From Bacillota bacterium (GTDB taxonomy: Bacteria > Sysuimicrobiota > Sysuimicrobiia > Sysuimicrobiales > Segetimicrobiaceae), in NCBI GenBank assembly GCA_021324975.1, contig JAJPIA010000055.1, positions 1 to 53,190 on the forward strand: a stretch of 53,190 bases of DNA, written 5' to 3'. Made by a program: the position numbers and the translations under genes. Positions 34,011 to 42,726 of the stretch are shown here, in pieces. Within the stretch, counting starts at the first letter, position 1. The number at the start of each line of letters is the position of its first letter. Below the pieces are notes generated by a model. It was not told where the DNA came from. It searched no databases and saw only the letters and a program-made list of their open reading frames with translations.

Positions 34011-34958
34011 ATGGCCGGATACCTTCTTCGCCGCCTCGCTCAGGCCGCCGTGCTGCTGTGGGTCGTCAGCCTCGTGACGTTCGTGCTGATCCACGCCGCG
34101 CCGGGTGGGCCGGCCATGCTCCAGAACCCGGACCTCAACCGAGATCAGATCGCGCAGTTCCGCGCCAATCTCGGGCTCGACGACCCCATCCCGGTGCAGT
34201 ACCTGCGGTGGCTCCGCGCCGCGCTCCACGGCGACCTGGGACGCAGCTACAATACCGTGGAGTCGGTCGGCCGCCTGCTCGCGACGCGCCTGCCGAACAC
34301 GCTGCTGCTTACGGGCATCGCGCTCGGACTGTCGCTCGCCGCGGCGATCCCGCTCGGGGTGGTGTGCGCGACCCGCCGCAACACCGCGCTCGACCGGATC
34401 ATCGCGGGCACCACGTTTCTCGGCATCTCCACCCCGGTATTCTGGCTGGCGATCGTGCTCATCGTCGTGTTCTCGGTGCAGCTCAGAGTGCTGCCCGCCG
34501 GCGGCATGTACCAAGTCGGCGCCGCGTTCTCGCTGGGCGACCGGATCCGCCACCTGCTCATGCCCGTGTTCGTGCTCACGATCGCGAACCTGGCGGAGAC
34601 GACACGCTACACGCGCTCGGCGATGATCGGCGCGCTCGGCGAGGACTACGTGCGCACGGCGCACGCCAAGGGCTTGTCTGGGCCCATCGTGCTGTTCCGC
34701 CACGCCTTGCGCAACGCGCTCATCCCCGTCGTGACGATCATCGGCGTGTACCTGCCCCGCGCGGTCAGCGCAACGGCCATCACCGAGACCGTGTTCGCGT
34801 GGCCGGGGATCGGTCAGCTCGCCGTCCAATCGACGTTGACCCGCGACTACCCCGTGCTGGTCGGGGCGACGCTGGCGGTCGCGGTGTTCGCCGTCGGCGG
34901 CAGCCTCCTCACGGATCTGGCGTACGGGCTCGTCGATCCCCGGATCCGCCTTGGCTAG
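34011..34958 (+). CDS. dppB: ABC transporter permease, DppB/OppB type
   Basis: A 315-residue permease with six predicted helices. The N-terminus YLLRRLAQAAVLLWVVSLVTF and the EAA-like loop (DYVRTAHAKGLSGPIVLFRHALRNALIP) are those of peptide/nickel permeases of the DppB group. It pairs with the overlapping dppC product to form the channel. No Shine-Dalgarno sequence is visible before the ATG, so the upstream hairpins may matter for its expression. Confidence 0.92.
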   Translation: MAGYLLRRLAQAAVLLWVVSLVTFVLIHAAPGGPAMLQNPDLNRDQIAQFRANLGLDDPIPVQYLRWLRAALHGDLGRSYNTVESVGRLLATRLPNTLLLTGIALGLSLAAAIPLGVVCATRRNTALDRIIAGTTFLGISTPVFWLAIVLIVVFSVQLRVLPAGGMYQVGAAFSLGDRIRHLLMPVFVLTIANLAETTRYTRSAMIGALGEDYVRTAHAKGLSGPIVLFRHALRNALIPVVTIIGVYLPRAVSATAITETVFAWPGIGQLAVQSTLTRDYPVLVGATLAVAVFAVGGSLLTDLAYGLVDPRIRLG

Positions 34959-35865
34959 GGACGCGGGCACGCTCGAGAAGGCATCCCCGCTCCGGCGCGA
35001 GGGCGCCGGCGCGGCCCGGGGCCCTCGCCGCGCCGGATGGCGGCGGTTTCGCGGCAACCGGATGGCGGTGGCGTCCGCCGTCTTTCTCGTGGGCATGTAC
35101 GTGGTCGCGGCCGCGGGCCCGCGGATCAGCCCTTACGGGCCGAACGCCGTGGACATCTTGAACACCAATGCGCCGCCCTCGCCGGCGCACTGGCTCGGCA
35201 CCGACGAGAACGGCCGGGATGTGCTCGCGCGCCTCATCGCCGGTGCGGCGACGACGATGACCGTCGGCCTGATCGCGATGATCATCGCGGTCGGCATCGG
35301 CGCCGCGGTGGGGAGCCTCGCGGGCTATCTCGGCGGGTGGGCGGACACCGTGCTCATGCGGCTCACCGACGGGATGCTGGCCATCCCCTACATCTTTTTG
35401 CTGCTCGTGATCGTCGCGGTCTTCGGCGCCAGCTTCCGCACCATCATCGTCGCCATCGGCGCCATCAGCTGGATGGTCGTCGCGCGCATCGTGCGGGCCG
35501 AGGTGCTCCGCTACCGCGGATTGGACTTTGTCCACGCCGCGCAGGCGCTTGGGGCCACGCCGGCGCGCATCCTGACGCGCCACATCATCCCGCAGACGGT
35601 GCCGTCGCTGTTGGTGGCGGCCACCTTCGGCGTCGCGAACGCGATCCTGTTCGAATCGGCGCTCAGCTATTTCGGCCTCGGCATCCCGCCGCCCCAGGCC
35701 AGTTGGGGCAACATGCTGAGCAATGCCCAGGCCTACGTGTGGGAGAATCCGCGGCTTCCGATCTATCCCGGCTTCCTGATCCTGTGCACCGTGCTGGCGT
35801 ACAACTTCCTCGGCGACGCGCTGCGGGACGCGCTGGACCCGCGGTACCGCGAGAGCAACGTGTAA
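34951..35865 (+). CDS. dppC: ABC transporter permease, DppC/OppC type
   Basis: A 304-residue permease with a cytoplasmic N-terminal extension, then the typical RRFRGNRMAVASAVF helix, HWLGTDENGRDVLARLIAGA and the EAA loop (DFVHAAQALGATPARILTRHIIPQT). The TTG start overlaps the dppB stop by eight bases. The usual dppD and dppF ATPase genes do not follow; the next gene is an M28-fold hydrolase. The ATPases must come from another locus or be shared. Confidence 0.92.
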   Translation: MARDAGTLEKASPLRREGAGAARGPRRAGWRRFRGNRMAVASAVFLVGMYVVAAAGPRISPYGPNAVDILNTNAPPSPAHWLGTDENGRDVLARLIAGAATTMTVGLIAMIIAVGIGAAVGSLAGYLGGWADTVLMRLTDGMLAIPYIFLLLVIVAVFGASFRTIIVAIGAISWMVVARIVRAEVLRYRGLDFVHAAQALGATPARILTRHIIPQTVPSLLVAATFGVANAILFESALSYFGLGIPPPQASWGNMLSNAQAYVWENPRLPIYPGFLILCTVLAYNFLGDALRDALDPRYRESNV

Positions 35866-35904
35866 GGCAATTCATTCCGGCACCTCGCGAAAGGAGCGGA
35901 CCCG

Positions 35905-37674
35905 ATGAGCCGTGTAGCAGAGATCACCGCGTGGAGCGACGACGAGCTCGAGCGCCGGGTGCTCGACGCGGTGTCGCCCAAGACGCCGTGGCGGGTGGTC
36001 GAGCAGTTCGCCAAGCTCACCCGCCTGTCGGGGTCCGCGGAGGAGCGGCGTGCGTTCGACCTGCTGGCCGGGCAGCTCGAGCGGATCGGCGTGCCGTACC
36101 GCCTGCACGAGCCCGTCTGCTTCATCTCCATTCCGGGGCCGTCGAGCGTCCGGTGCAACGGCACGGCGTACCGCGCGAAGACGCCGGCGATGTCCGTGTC
36201 CACCGGCGGCGAGGAAGTCTCGGGCGAGTTGGTGTACGTGCCAGGCGCCACGGGCGAGAGCGCCGGCGACGTGTTTTCGGCCGGCGTGGAGATCGACCGG
36301 GCGCGCGCCGCCGGCAAGGTCGTCGTCACCGAAGGGATGGCGTCGCCGGGCAAGGTCAAGGACCTGATGGCGTCCGGCGCGCTCGCCGGGATCTTCATCA
36401 ACCCGGGCCAGAACATCCACGAGGGCATCTGCACGACGATTTGGGGCACCCCCGACCTCGACTCGGCGGCCCGGCAGCCGACGATTCCGGTCGTCGCGGT
36501 CAACCGCCCCGACGGCGAGGCATTGATCCGCGACGCCGGGCGCGGCAGCCGGGTGGCGATCGCGACCCGGCTCGACACGGGGTGGCGGCCGATTCCCGTC
36601 CTCGTGGCGGAGATCCCCGGGCGGCAGGCCGCCGACGAGTTCGTCCTGCTGCACGGACACCTCGATGGGTGGCACTACGGCGTCGGCGACAACGCGACGG
36701 GCAACGCGGCGCTCCTCGAGCTGGCCCGCGTCTTCTGGAAGCACCGCCGCCGGCTCGCCCGCACGCTGCGCATTGCGTGGTGGTCCGGGCACTCGCACGG
36801 CCGCTACGCCGGGTCGACGTGGTACGCGGACCAGAACGCGATCGAGCTGGCCCGGTCGTGCGTGGCGCAGGTCAACTGCGATTCACCCGGCTGCCGCTGG
36901 GCGACGACGTACGATCACCTGACCGCCATGAGCGAGACCGTCCCGCTCGTCGACGCCGCGATCCGCGCCACGACGGGCCTGACCCCGAGCCCCGAGCGGC
37001 CGCCGCGCGCCGGAGACTACTCGTTCAACGGCATCGGGGTCTCGTCGCTCTTCATGCTGAGCTCCACGATGGCCGAGGCCGACCGGGCGGCCAAGGGCTA
37101 CTACGCCGTCGGCGGCTGTGGCGGCAACATCGCCTGGCACACGGAGGACGATCTGCTGGAGATCGCGGACAAGGACAACCTGCTCCGCGACATGCGCGTG
37201 TACGCCGCATCACTGCTCCGCCTCCTCAACGCGCCGCTCCACCCGCTGGACTGGACGCGCACGACCGCCGAGTTTCGCGCGACGCTGTCGGACTACGAGG
37301 GGGCCGCCGGCGGCGGAATCTCCCTCGACCCGGCCCGGGCCGCGCTGGACCGGCTGGAGGCCGCGCTCGACGCGTGGTACGCGAAAGCGCCGGCGCGCGG
37401 TACGGCGCGGACCCCGGCCGTCAAGCGCTTCAACGCCGTGCAGCGCCGGCTCGGGCGTCTCTTGATCCCGGTCAACTACAGCCGCATGGCGCCGTTTTGG
37501 CACGATCCCGCGGTGAACGTCCCACCGCTGCCCGACTTGGCGCCCGCCGCGGGATTGGCCCGCGCGGCGGGGGACGCCGCGCGCGAAGGCACGCTGCGGG
37601 CGCATCTCACGCGGGGACAGAACCGGCTCGTGTGGGCGCTGGAGCAGGCGCGCGAGATCGCCGGCGGCGTCTAA
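35905..37674 (+). CDS. M28-fold aminopeptidase-like protein with inserted PA-type domain and an EE-to-SH active-site change
   Basis: A 589-residue cytoplasmic protein without a signal peptide. An N-terminal region, a PA-like insertion (about 100-220) and the M28 zinc-peptidase core (about 225-430) are followed by a helical C-terminal part. Metal-binding blocks are HGHLDGW (His252), VGDNATG, NCDSPG and AWHTEDD (His412). The catalytic EExGLxGS motif is replaced by SHGRYAGS (Ser297, His298). The general base and one ligand are thus altered, and its paralogue at 37687 has the same change. AAAGGAG precedes the ATG. Location behind a peptide permease suggests it acts on imported peptides or conjugates, but the chemistry is open. 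Confidence 0.85.
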   Translation: MSRVAEITAWSDDELERRVLDAVSPKTPWRVVEQFAKLTRLSGSAEERRAFDLLAGQLERIGVPYRLHEPVCFISIPGPSSVRCNGTAYRAKTPAMSVSTGGEEVSGELVYVPGATGESAGDVFSAGVEIDRARAAGKVVVTEGMASPGKVKDLMASGALAGIFINPGQNIHEGICTTIWGTPDLDSAARQPTIPVVAVNRPDGEALIRDAGRGSRVAIATRLDTGWRPIPVLVAEIPGRQAADEFVLLHGHLDGWHYGVGDNATGNAALLELARVFWKHRRRLARTLRIAWWSGHSHGRYAGSTWYADQNAIELARSCVAQVNCDSPGCRWATTYDHLTAMSETVPLVDAAIRATTGLTPSPERPPRAGDYSFNGIGVSSLFMLSSTMAEADRAAKGYYAVGGCGGNIAWHTEDDLLEIADKDNLLRDMRVYAASLLRLLNAPLHPLDWTRTTAEFRATLSDYEGAAGGGISLDPARAALDRLEAALDAWYAKAPARGTARTPAVKRFNAVQRRLGRLLIPVNYSRMAPFWHDPAVNVPPLPDLAPAAGLARAAGDAAREGTLRAHLTRGQNRLVWALEQAREIAGGV

Positions 37675-37686
37675 GGGAGCGCGGGC

Positions 37687-39423
37687 CTACCGGAACCCCG
37701 CCAGCGCGAGGCCGGCCTCGCGCGTCGCGTCACGGAGCGCCGTGGTCACGCGGTTCGCCTCGCGTACCGTCTGCGCCCGGAGGAACCCGTACGCGGGCTG
37801 ACCGTGCAACTCCGGCAGCCCGGCCGCCTTGCCGAGGCCGGCCAGGAGGGACTCACCGGTCGCGCGCATGATCGGCGACCACTCCGCGGGGTCGTGCTGG
37901 AAGCGGCCGGCCCGGCTGTAGAGGACCGAGGTGAGCACGCGGCCGAGCCGGAGCAGCGCGTCGTTCAGCGGGCGGACCGCGGCGCCGCGCGCGGTCTCCT
38001 TCGCGGCCTCGATCTGCGCCGCGGCCTCCTCGAACGCGCCGGCCGCGGCGAGAGCGTCCCCGAGATCGAGGTGGCCGCCGGCCCGCTCCTGGATGCGCGT
38101 GAGCAGCCCGCGGCACTCGGCGGCGGTATCGGCGTGGTTGAGCGGGAGCACCGCGGCGTTGGCCAGGTCGACAACCGCGGTGAGCGAGACCCGCGTGTCG
38201 AGGGCCAGGATGTTCACGTCGGCCTTGTCCAGCGTGTCGAACTCCGTGTGCCACCACCAGGCGTTGGCGGAGCCGCCGGTCCACGGACGGCGATCCGGGT
38301 GATCGTCCGGGAGAAACGGGTACGTGGAGAGGGACGCCACCCCATTTGCCAGAAACGACTGATCCGCCGCCCTCGACGGGCGGTGTACCGTGATCCGGGT
38401 CTGTCCCGTCACGCGCGTGATCACGCTCCGGCAGAACCGCTCGATCTCGGCCGTCGTATGGCGAGCGACGTATGTCGTGGCGCCGCGCACGCCGGGCGAG
38501 TCGATGTTGTGATAGGCGACGCAGTGGTCGGCGAGATCCTGAAAAAACTCGTCCGCGTACCAGGTGGAGCCGGCGTATCGCCCGTGGGAGTGGCCCGGCC
38601 ACCAGCACAACCGCACGCTCCGCCGAAGACGTGCGCGGTGCTCCCACAGGATGCGGGCCATCTCGAGGAGGCACGCGTCCCCGGTCGCATTGTCCGTGAC
38701 GCCGACGTCCCACGAGCAATAGTGCGCGCCGATCAGGACGAAGAGGTCGGGCTCATCGGTCCCGGGGATCCGGACCTCCGGCAGGAGCGACGGCACCCAC
38801 CCCGTGCGGACCTCGGTGGTGATCCTGACGCGCACGGGCCCGCCGCGTTCGAGGCGCCGCCTCAACGCCTCACCGCTTTCGTGGTTGACGGAGACGACCG
38901 GGATCTCTGGCAGCCGCTCGAGCTGATCGAGCCCCGGGGTGCCCCAGATCGTGGTCCCGATCATGTTGTGGATGACCCGGTCCTCGTTGGCAAAGATCAC
39001 GGCGGCGCAGCCGGCCTGGCTGGCCCGCAGGATCGTGACCGGCGTCGCCACCCCATCGATGAGGGTCGCCCGCCCCGCGCCGGGGCCGAGGTCCGCGCTC
39101 GTGACGGCGGCCAGCTCCGCGACGATCCCGCCGGGATCGGTGCTGCGGCCGAACGAGTGCGTGATGCACCGCAGCCGCACCGGCTCGGGTTCGAGCACCT
39201 CGAGCGTGGCCTGGACCGGATAGCTCAGGTACGCGGGCAGCTCGTGCACGGTGACGGGGATGCCCGCGTCGCGCATCTGGCCGGCGATATAGGTTGCCGC
39301 GCTCGCCTCCCCGGGGCCGCCCGTGTCACGGCGTACGGCGGCGAACCACTCCAGCGACGCCCGCAGCCGGTCGGTACTGACCGCCTCGGTCGCGGCCTCT
39401 ACTGCGCTCGTGTCCGTGCTCAC
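37687..39423 (-). CDS. M28-fold aminopeptidase-like protein, paralogue of the convergent gene, same EE-to-SH change
   Basis: A 578-residue protein of the same architecture as the product of 35905-37674. Blocks include IGAHYCSW (His234), VTDNATG (Asp244), NIDSPG (Asp309) and WWWHTEFD. The motif PGHSHGRYAGSTWYAD again has Ser279-His280 where M28 peptidases have Glu-Glu. The HxD aspartate next to the first ligand is also replaced (HYC). The two genes are tail to tail with 12 bases between them. Conservation of the same unusual motif in diverged copies argues for a functional subfamily rather than decay. Confidence 0.85.
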   Translation of the reverse strand: MSTDTSAVEAATEAVSTDRLRASLEWFAAVRRDTGGPGEASAATYIAGQMRDAGIPVTVHELPAYLSYPVQATLEVLEPEPVRLRCITHSFGRSTDPGGIVAELAAVTSADLGPGAGRATLIDGVATPVTILRASQAGCAAVIFANEDRVIHNMIGTTIWGTPGLDQLERLPEIPVVSVNHESGEALRRRLERGGPVRVRITTEVRTGWVPSLLPEVRIPGTDEPDLFVLIGAHYCSWDVGVTDNATGDACLLEMARILWEHRARLRRSVRLCWWPGHSHGRYAGSTWYADEFFQDLADHCVAYHNIDSPGVRGATTYVARHTTAEIERFCRSVITRVTGQTRITVHRPSRAADQSFLANGVASLSTYPFLPDDHPDRRPWTGGSANAWWWHTEFDTLDKADVNILALDTRVSLTAVVDLANAAVLPLNHADTAAECRGLLTRIQERAGGHLDLGDALAAAGAFEEAAAQIEAAKETARGAAVRPLNDALLRLGRVLTSVLYSRAGRFQHDPAEWSPIMRATGESLLAGLGKAAGLPELHGQPAYGFLRAQTVREANRVTTALRDATREAGLALAGFR

Positions 39424-39458
39424 GCGTCCGCCTCCTTGAGTCCGGCCCCCCGGGCCCC

Positions 39459-39547
39459 CTAGTGTGTCATCGCATTACCGAACGCCCGCTTCGGCCAGGT
39501 CCGCCCGGCCCGTCTACCCTCGTCGCACATACGAGATGAGGCACCAG
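39459..39547. repeat. Two-part intergenic repeat, copy 2
   Basis: Part A (39459-39475) and part B (39525-39547) are near copies of 23274-23290 and 23315-23337. Here the spacer is 49 bases and CTCGT/ACGAG (39519-39523 and 39531-39535) can pair around the GCACAT core. This copy fills the gap between the racemase stop and the M28 gene start on the minus strand. Confidence 0.55.
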
Positions 39548-39568
39548 CGGGTGCGGGGGGGCCGCGCG

Positions 39569-40684
39569 CTATGCATGGCCCGCGAACGTCTCTTTGCGCA
39601 AGGTGTACTTGTCGACGAGCGGCTCGACGACGGCGACGCCGAGCCCCGGGCCGGAGGGGACGTCGACCGTGCCGTCCGGGTTCACCTCGAACCACGGGTC
39701 GATGATGTCCTCGTGAAAGTAGCGCCGGCTGGCGCCCAGGTCGGCGGGCAGCGTGAAGTTCGGCAGCGCCGACAGCGCCACGTTCGCCGCGCGCCCCACG
39801 CCCGTTTCCAGAAACCCGCCGCACCAGACCGGCGCGCCGCGTTCCCTGCAGAGATCGTGGCAGCGCAGCGCCGCGTCGAGGCCGCCCATGCGCGCCGCCT
39901 TGATGTTGATGATGCGGCACGCGCCGATGTCCAGCGCCTTGCGGGCATCGTCGGGTGAGCAGATCGACTCGTCCAGGCAGAGCGGGGTGCGAAGCGCCCG
40001 CTGCAGGGTGGCATGGTCGATGATGTCGTCGTGGTCCAGCGGCTGCTCGATCATGAGCAGATCGTAAGCGTCGAGCGACCGCAGCTGCTCGGTATCCTCG
40101 AGCGTGTAGGACGTGTTCGCGTCGACCTGCAGGCCGATGGCGCCGAACTGCCGGCGAATCGCCCCCACGACATCCACGTCGAACCCGGGCTTGATCTTGA
40201 TCTTGATGCGCTGGTAGCCTTGCGCCAGCCACGTCTCGACGCGTCGCAACACTCCATCTACTGTCGGCTCGATGCCGACGCTCATCCCGACGGCCACGCG
40301 CGCGTGCGTGGCGCCGAGCGCCTGCGCGAGGGAGAGGCCCCGGGACTGCGCGTACACGTCCCATGCCGCGGCCTCCAGCCCCGCCTTGGCCAGGTAGTTT
40401 CGGCGGATCGGCTGGAGCCACGCGGCGACCTCGCGAGGATCTGAGAAGTCGCGGTCGAGCACGCGGGGGATGGCGAAGTCTCGGAGAATCGACCAGGCCG
40501 TGTCGACCGTCTCCTCTTTATAGTAGGGCTTGACCGTCACCGGTGACTCACCCCACCCTGCGAGACCCCCGGCCCAGACGCGGACGAGGAGACAATCCTT
40601 GGAATCGTCTCGATCCACCGAGGTCTCAAAGGGAAAGACGTACGGCATCTGCAACCGGCGCAGCTCGACGCGCTCGATCTTCAC
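39569..40684 (-). CDS. Enolase-superfamily N-succinylamino acid racemase / o-succinylbenzoate synthase (MenC type)
   Basis: A 371-residue MLE-subgroup enzyme. The paired lysines (RIKIKIKPG and NIKAARMGG) and the metal ligands in QVDANTSY, MIEQPLDHDD and LCLDES are complete. This group makes o-succinylbenzoate in menaquinone synthesis and/or racemises N-succinyl amino acids. No men genes are nearby. It overlaps a GNAT gene by four bases and sits in an operon with an M42 peptidase, which matches the N-succinyl amino-acid racemase pathway turning D- into L-amino acids in Geobacillus. That function is therefore more likely. Confidence 0.88.
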   Translation of the reverse strand: MKIERVELRRLQMPYVFPFETSVDRDDSKDCLLVRVWAGGLAGWGESPVTVKPYYKEETVDTAWSILRDFAIPRVLDRDFSDPREVAAWLQPIRRNYLAKAGLEAAAWDVYAQSRGLSLAQALGATHARVAVGMSVGIEPTVDGVLRRVETWLAQGYQRIKIKIKPGFDVDVVGAIRRQFGAIGLQVDANTSYTLEDTEQLRSLDAYDLLMIEQPLDHDDIIDHATLQRALRTPLCLDESICSPDDARKALDIGACRIINIKAARMGGLDAALRCHDLCRERGAPVWCGGFLETGVGRAANVALSALPNFTLPADLGASRRYFHEDIIDPWFEVNPDGTVDVPSGPGLGVAVVEPLVDKYTLRKETFAGHA

Positions 40685-41580
40685 GGCGTGCCTCCTTGGG
40701 CTTCCATGACGTACGCGATGCGCGGTGCGCGGGCGCCCGCCGCGCGGACGACCGCGGTGGCGGCGTACCCCCGCGCGAAGTAGTGCCGGAAGACGTCGCG
40801 CGTCGCCTCCCGCCAGCGCAGCGCGGTTCCCAGGCGCTCGGCCTTGAGGCGGCCGAGGTCCGGCGGGATCTCGACGAGGACGCGTGCCTCCAAACGCGAT
40901 AGGTCCGGCGCCGCGGGCTCAGCGGCCCACGCGTCCGCGTCCCCCGCGTGCGCGGCGGCCGCAAGGGCCCAGGGGAGATCGTCCACGCGCGGCGCGTGCG
41001 GCGCCTCGCCGGAAAGCCTGGCGAGCACCCGCGGCGAGCGGAGCCACCAGTCGACCTCGAACCGGTCGCTCGGAAGGCCCCGGTTGATCGCGTCCGGCAT
41101 CGGGCCGTAGTAGTCGACGTAGTATCGTGACGCGACGACGCCGAGCCGGTCGAAGTTGAAGCGGGCGTTGCGCGCCTGCAACGGATCATAGGTCCAGACG
41201 ATGCGATCGACGCCCGCGGCGATGGCGGCCTCGCGTTGGGCCCACTTCAGGCGGGCCCCCAGGCCGGCGCTCTGGTGGGCCGGCAGCACGCCGAGCATGT
41301 GCGAGTACCAGAGCGGCCCGTCCGCGCGCCGACCCGGAAACGCGTAGGCGAAGCCTACCAGCCCGCCGTCCTCGTGGAACGCGCCCAGCACCTGGCCGCC
41401 CCCGGAGATCACCGCGACGAACTGGGCAAACGGGACGATCTCGTCGGCGCCCATGCCCCACACGGCGGCCTGCAGGCCTTCGCAGCGCCGAAGGGTAGCG
41501 GGATCGGTGATAGGCCGGATGGTGTAGCCGGCCGGGGGTGCCGGCGCCGGCGGGACGGGTGCGGGGTCGCGGTCAGCCAA
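40681..41580 (-). CDS. GNAT-family acyltransferase (COG3375 type), possible D-amino acid N-succinyltransferase
   Basis: A 299-residue protein with an N-terminal GNAT domain (about 18-160). The acyl-CoA loop is GVLPAHQSAGLGARLKWAQ; TYDPLQARNARFNFDRLG follows, typical of the uncharacterised group found beside menC-like genes. A second, less conserved half (about 170-299) has no clear fold. In the known racemase pathway a GNAT enzyme succinylates D-amino acids before racemisation, and the four-base overlap with the racemase gene supports that role. It overlaps the M42 gene by eight bases. Confidence 0.82.
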   Translation of the reverse strand: MADRDPAPVPPAPAPPAGYTIRPITDPATLRRCEGLQAAVWGMGADEIVPFAQFVAVISGGGQVLGAFHEDGGLVGFAYAFPGRRADGPLWYSHMLGVLPAHQSAGLGARLKWAQREAAIAAGVDRIVWTYDPLQARNARFNFDRLGVVASRYYVDYYGPMPDAINRGLPSDRFEVDWWLRSPRVLARLSGEAPHAPRVDDLPWALAAAAHAGDADAWAAEPAAPDLSRLEARVLVEIPPDLGRLKAERLGTALRWREATRDVFRHYFARGYAATAVVRAAGARAPRIAYVMEAQGGTP

Positions 41581-42625
41581 GGAGCCGGTGCGCCTCCTCC
41601 ACGAACGCGGTGACGAGCCGGACCGCCCCCTCCACGTCGCTCACGCGGAGCAGGCTGAGCGGTGTGTGAATGTACCGGCACGGCACCGAGACGCCGCCGG
41701 CGAGCACGCCGGCGCGGTTGAGGTGGATCGCCCCGGCGTCGGTGCCGCCGTAGAGCGGCGTTTTGAGCTGGCACGGGATGCCGCGTGCTGCGGCGATGCG
41801 CTCGAGCGCGCGGATGAGGTGCGGCCGCACGATGATCGAGCGGTCCGCGACCGAGATCGCGGGGCCGGCGCCCACACGGGTGACCCGTCGGGCGCCGCCG
41901 ACGCCGGGCACATCCGCGGCGACGGTACCCTCGATGGCGAGCGCGATGACAGGATCGAGCTGGTACGCGGCCGTGCGCGCGCCACGCAGCCCGACCTCTT
42001 CGGACACCGCGAAGGTGCACGCCACGGTCAGTTCCGGCGTGCGGCCGCGGAGCGCCGCGAGCACCTGCACGAGGACCGCGCACCCGACGCGATCGTCGAG
42101 CGCCTTGCCGAGCACGTGGCCGTCCGGCCACCGCTCGAACGGGTACGCGAGCGTCGCGGGGTCACCGACGCGAACGCCGCGTGCGGCCACGGCCTCGGCC
42201 GAGTCGGCGCCGATGTCGATAAACAGCGACTCCGGGGGCAATGGCTTGGCGCGTTCTTCGGTGCTGAGGAGGTGCGGCGGCAGCGTGCCGATCACGCCGC
42301 GGTGCAGCGCGCCATCCTGCGCGCGGACCGTCACGGCCTGCGCCGGGAGAATCCGCGCGTCCCAGCCGCCGATCGTGGCGAAGCGCAGAAATCCCGCGTC
42401 CTCGACGTGGTTGACGATCAGCCCGATCTCGTCCATGTGCGCGTCGAGCATCAAGACGGGCGCCGTGCGGCCGCGGCGGACGCCGATGAGGTTGCCGAGC
42501 GGGTCTGTCCGCACCTCGTCGGCAAGGTCGGCGACCAGCGGCTGGAGCACACGACGCACGTCATCTTCAAAGCCCGATACCCCAAATGCGTTGGACAGCG
42601 ATTCCAGTAGCGTCACCGTATCCAT
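41573..42625 (-). CDS. M42 family metallo-aminopeptidase (FrvX/glutamyl aminopeptidase-like)
   Basis: A 350-residue dinuclear-metal aminopeptidase of the TET/FrvX type. Metal ligands and catalytic residues are all visible: LDAHMDEIG, GKALDDRVG, VSEEVGLRGA (Glu-Glu), the glutamate in ALAIEGTVAAD and the final IHTPLS histidine. M42 enzymes form tetrahedral dodecamers that trim peptides in the cytoplasm. In this operon it is first, ahead of the GNAT and racemase genes, and could also act as the desuccinylase. The intact EE motif contrasts with the two M28-like proteins next door. Confidence 0.93.
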   Translation of the reverse strand: MDTVTLLESLSNAFGVSGFEDDVRRVLQPLVADLADEVRTDPLGNLIGVRRGRTAPVLMLDAHMDEIGLIVNHVEDAGFLRFATIGGWDARILPAQAVTVRAQDGALHRGVIGTLPPHLLSTEERAKPLPPESLFIDIGADSAEAVAARGVRVGDPATLAYPFERWPDGHVLGKALDDRVGCAVLVQVLAALRGRTPELTVACTFAVSEEVGLRGARTAAYQLDPVIALAIEGTVAADVPGVGGARRVTRVGAGPAISVADRSIIVRPHLIRALERIAAARGIPCQLKTPLYGGTDAGAIHLNRAGVLAGGVSVPCRYIHTPLSLLRVSDVEGAVRLVTAFVEEAHRLLG

Positions 42626-42705
42626 CCCGGCTCCTGAGGTCGATTTCTCGTGGCGCGTGTCACTCTTCCGTTCCGCACGGCTCCGATCCTGTGCTTGGCC
42701 CGTGG

Positions 42706-42726
42706 TAGTTTAATAATGTTAAACTA
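42706..42726. promoter_or_regulatory. AT-rich palindromic operator
   Basis: TAGTTTAA and TTAAACTA are perfect 8-base inverted repeats separated by TAATG. The 21-bp block is nearly all A/T in DNA that is otherwise around 70% GC. It covers the -10 of the minus-strand M42 promoter, as a repressor site would. The cognate regulator is not encoded in the window. Confidence 0.6.

Noticed and set aside
39459-39500. C-terminal coding similarity (AMTH before a stop) in both copies of the intergenic repeat
   Set aside because: Spacers of 24 and 49 bases put the two blocks in different relative frames, so a shared protein tail cannot explain the repeat.
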